A stretch of DNA of 64,000 bases from Prorocentrum cordatum (Eukaryota; Sar; Dinophyceae; Prorocentrales; Prorocentraceae): contig CAUYUJ010018320.1 of NCBI GenBank assembly GCA_963575745.1, positions 66,906 through 130,905 on the forward strand. The letters run 5' to 3'. This document shows positions 62,885 to 64,000 of this stretch, in pieces (within the stretch, counting starts at the first letter, position 1; each line of letters begins with the position of its first letter). The notes under the pieces were generated by a model. It ran no database searches and was not told where the DNA came from. It worked only from the letters and a program-made list of their open reading frames with translations. The translations under genes were made by a program, and so were the position numbers.

Positions 62885-64000
62885 ACACATACACACATAT
62901 TTTGCGATAACCAAGGCAGCCACCTAAGGAGCAACGCCAACGGGAGTCGCCAAATAGAGACTTTTTATATATATGTTACTTTTCGTGCTCATCAACACGA
63001 CCTCTCGTATGGCCAGACATTTGTTTTGATATATAGATGCGTTTCGTAACACGATCGTGTTCATCAACACGATCTCAGAATGCATATTCTTTAGAGTCTG
63101 CTTCCATCGCGTTGAGAATGATCTAACAGCTGGTGGCAACACCTGCCTCGCGTAAAGCGAGGCAGATTCTGATGTTGCTTTAACTTGCTCAGATCCTCTT
63201 TCTCCGCCCACCCGTGTCTCATTCTTCTCCGCCCTCGAGTGCCGAAGCGTTTTGGGGGGCGCACCGAGGGGGCACCAAAGCGTGCTTGGCGAAGAAATCG
63301 AGACCCTGGGTGTTCCTTCTTACTTCACCTTGCAGCTGAGGCTACACAATGTTTAAGCTCAGCTGCCTGACTGAATTGAGGATTGACGGAGTAAAAGGGT
63401 GACGGATTCTTTTCCTCTGCTCCCGAGTCCTACCCTCGCGGGCGGGATTCGGGACGGGGGGTGTGACTAGAACCCGTGTAATACCCTCATATAATACGCC
63501 TTATCCTCACCTCTCCTGCGCCTGGCCGTTTGGGCTCAGGTATTGGGATTTCCCAAGTGCGCTTGGGACTGATCGATCATACCTTTGATCGTGCAGGAGG
63601 GAAAGACATCCATCTATCCCTCCTTCCCTCTACCAACGGATCAGGGGTTCTGTACCCTTGTACTTCAACCCCATTCACACCTCCCCCCCCCCCCCTTCCT
63701 CCCCCTCTGCACCTCTCCTCCTCCCCCCTCATCCCCATCGCCTCCTCCGCACCTGATCGCTCATCGCCGTGGGATTGCGTGCTTGACCGGCCGGGGGGGC
63801 AGTGGAGGAGTAGCAGCCGCGGCTGCGGCAGCGGCAGGGCAGGATGATGATGACCAGGGAGAGGATGAGGAGGAGGAAGATGAGGAGGAGGAGGAGAAGC
63901 ATGAGGATTCTTGAAGCCTTGACAATCCTCTGATCACAAGTTTATCGAAAGCAAGGCTGTCGACCAGCACTGTTACTCCCATAAGCCTCAGGCGTCAGAC
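62885..64000. other. No gene seen
   Basis: Complex sequence without motifs. The 12-base word TTCATCAACACG and flanks occur at about 62,987-63,003 and 63,058-63,075; ACACGATCGTGT at 63,050-63,061 is a perfect palindrome. A short GGA run lies at 63,866-63,898. No LTR partner for the preceding copia-type tract was found. Confidence 0.4.

Noticed and set aside
63516-63537. GCCGTTTGGGCTCAGG as a spliced-leader relic
   Set aside because: About 13 of 16 matches, which is roughly the chance expectation over both strands of 64 kb, and no gene follows it.

Overview
The window looks like dinoflagellate nuclear DNA. Four things point there: (i) a Ty1/copia element whose Pol carries an extra methyltransferase-like segment between protease and integrase, as I recall for algal and dinoflagellate copia proteins; (ii) a split RING-CH plus FHA gene whose introns sit in AG|G contexts, with one apparent GA splice donor; (iii) very long purine-rich GGA and GAT/GCT triplet arrays; and (iv) a high load of small inverted-repeat elements. 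No bacterial operons, rRNA, tRNA or CRISPR are visible. Species cannot be named from sequence alone.

Layout. 1-9.2 kb is gene-poor and GC-rich, with microsatellites (TATG, TA, CT, GGA, GAC), foldback elements and a few candidate exons. 9.4-11.09 kb is a GAT/GCT then GGA array. 11,088-20,773 is a copia retrotransposon with two LTRs (182 and 181 bp, about 97% identical), primer-binding site, Gag, protease, methyltransferase-like segment, integrase, reverse transcriptase and RNase H, broken by frame changes and stops. 20.77-21.97 kb is another GGA/GAT array. 21,976-26,082 is a non-LTR retrotransposon (endonuclease, RT, C-terminal RNase H), also frame-broken, apparently flanked by a 10-bp target-site duplication. 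26.09-28 kb is a third GGA/GAT array, homologous to the one at 20.8-21.7 kb. 28-51.3 kb alternates triplet arrays, GC-rich non-coding DNA, dispersed short repeats and a lower-GC decayed coding-like island (37.1-40.7 kb). 46.5-49.3 kb holds three exons of a RING-CH/FHA protein. A 100-N gap (51,401-51,500) follows. 51.5-62.77 kb is a continuous coding-like tract: the RT/RNase H end of a second copia-type Pol, then about 7.8 kb of unrecognised reading frames that include an RNA 2'-phosphotransferase (Tpt1/KptA)-like domain. 62.77-64 kb shows no gene.

How it fits together. Apart from the RING-CH/FHA gene, almost every coding signal is mobile-element sequence. Both fully delimited retroelements sit inside GGA arrays. 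At least four short repeat families recur (one MITE-like family has five copies), and some carry microsatellite expansions inside them. The most unusual region is 51.5-62.8 kb, where a copia-type Pol and a KptA-like domain lie in one near-continuous coding tract whose only in-frame interruptions are TAA or TAG. Decay, assembly error and biology cannot be separated from this sequence alone.
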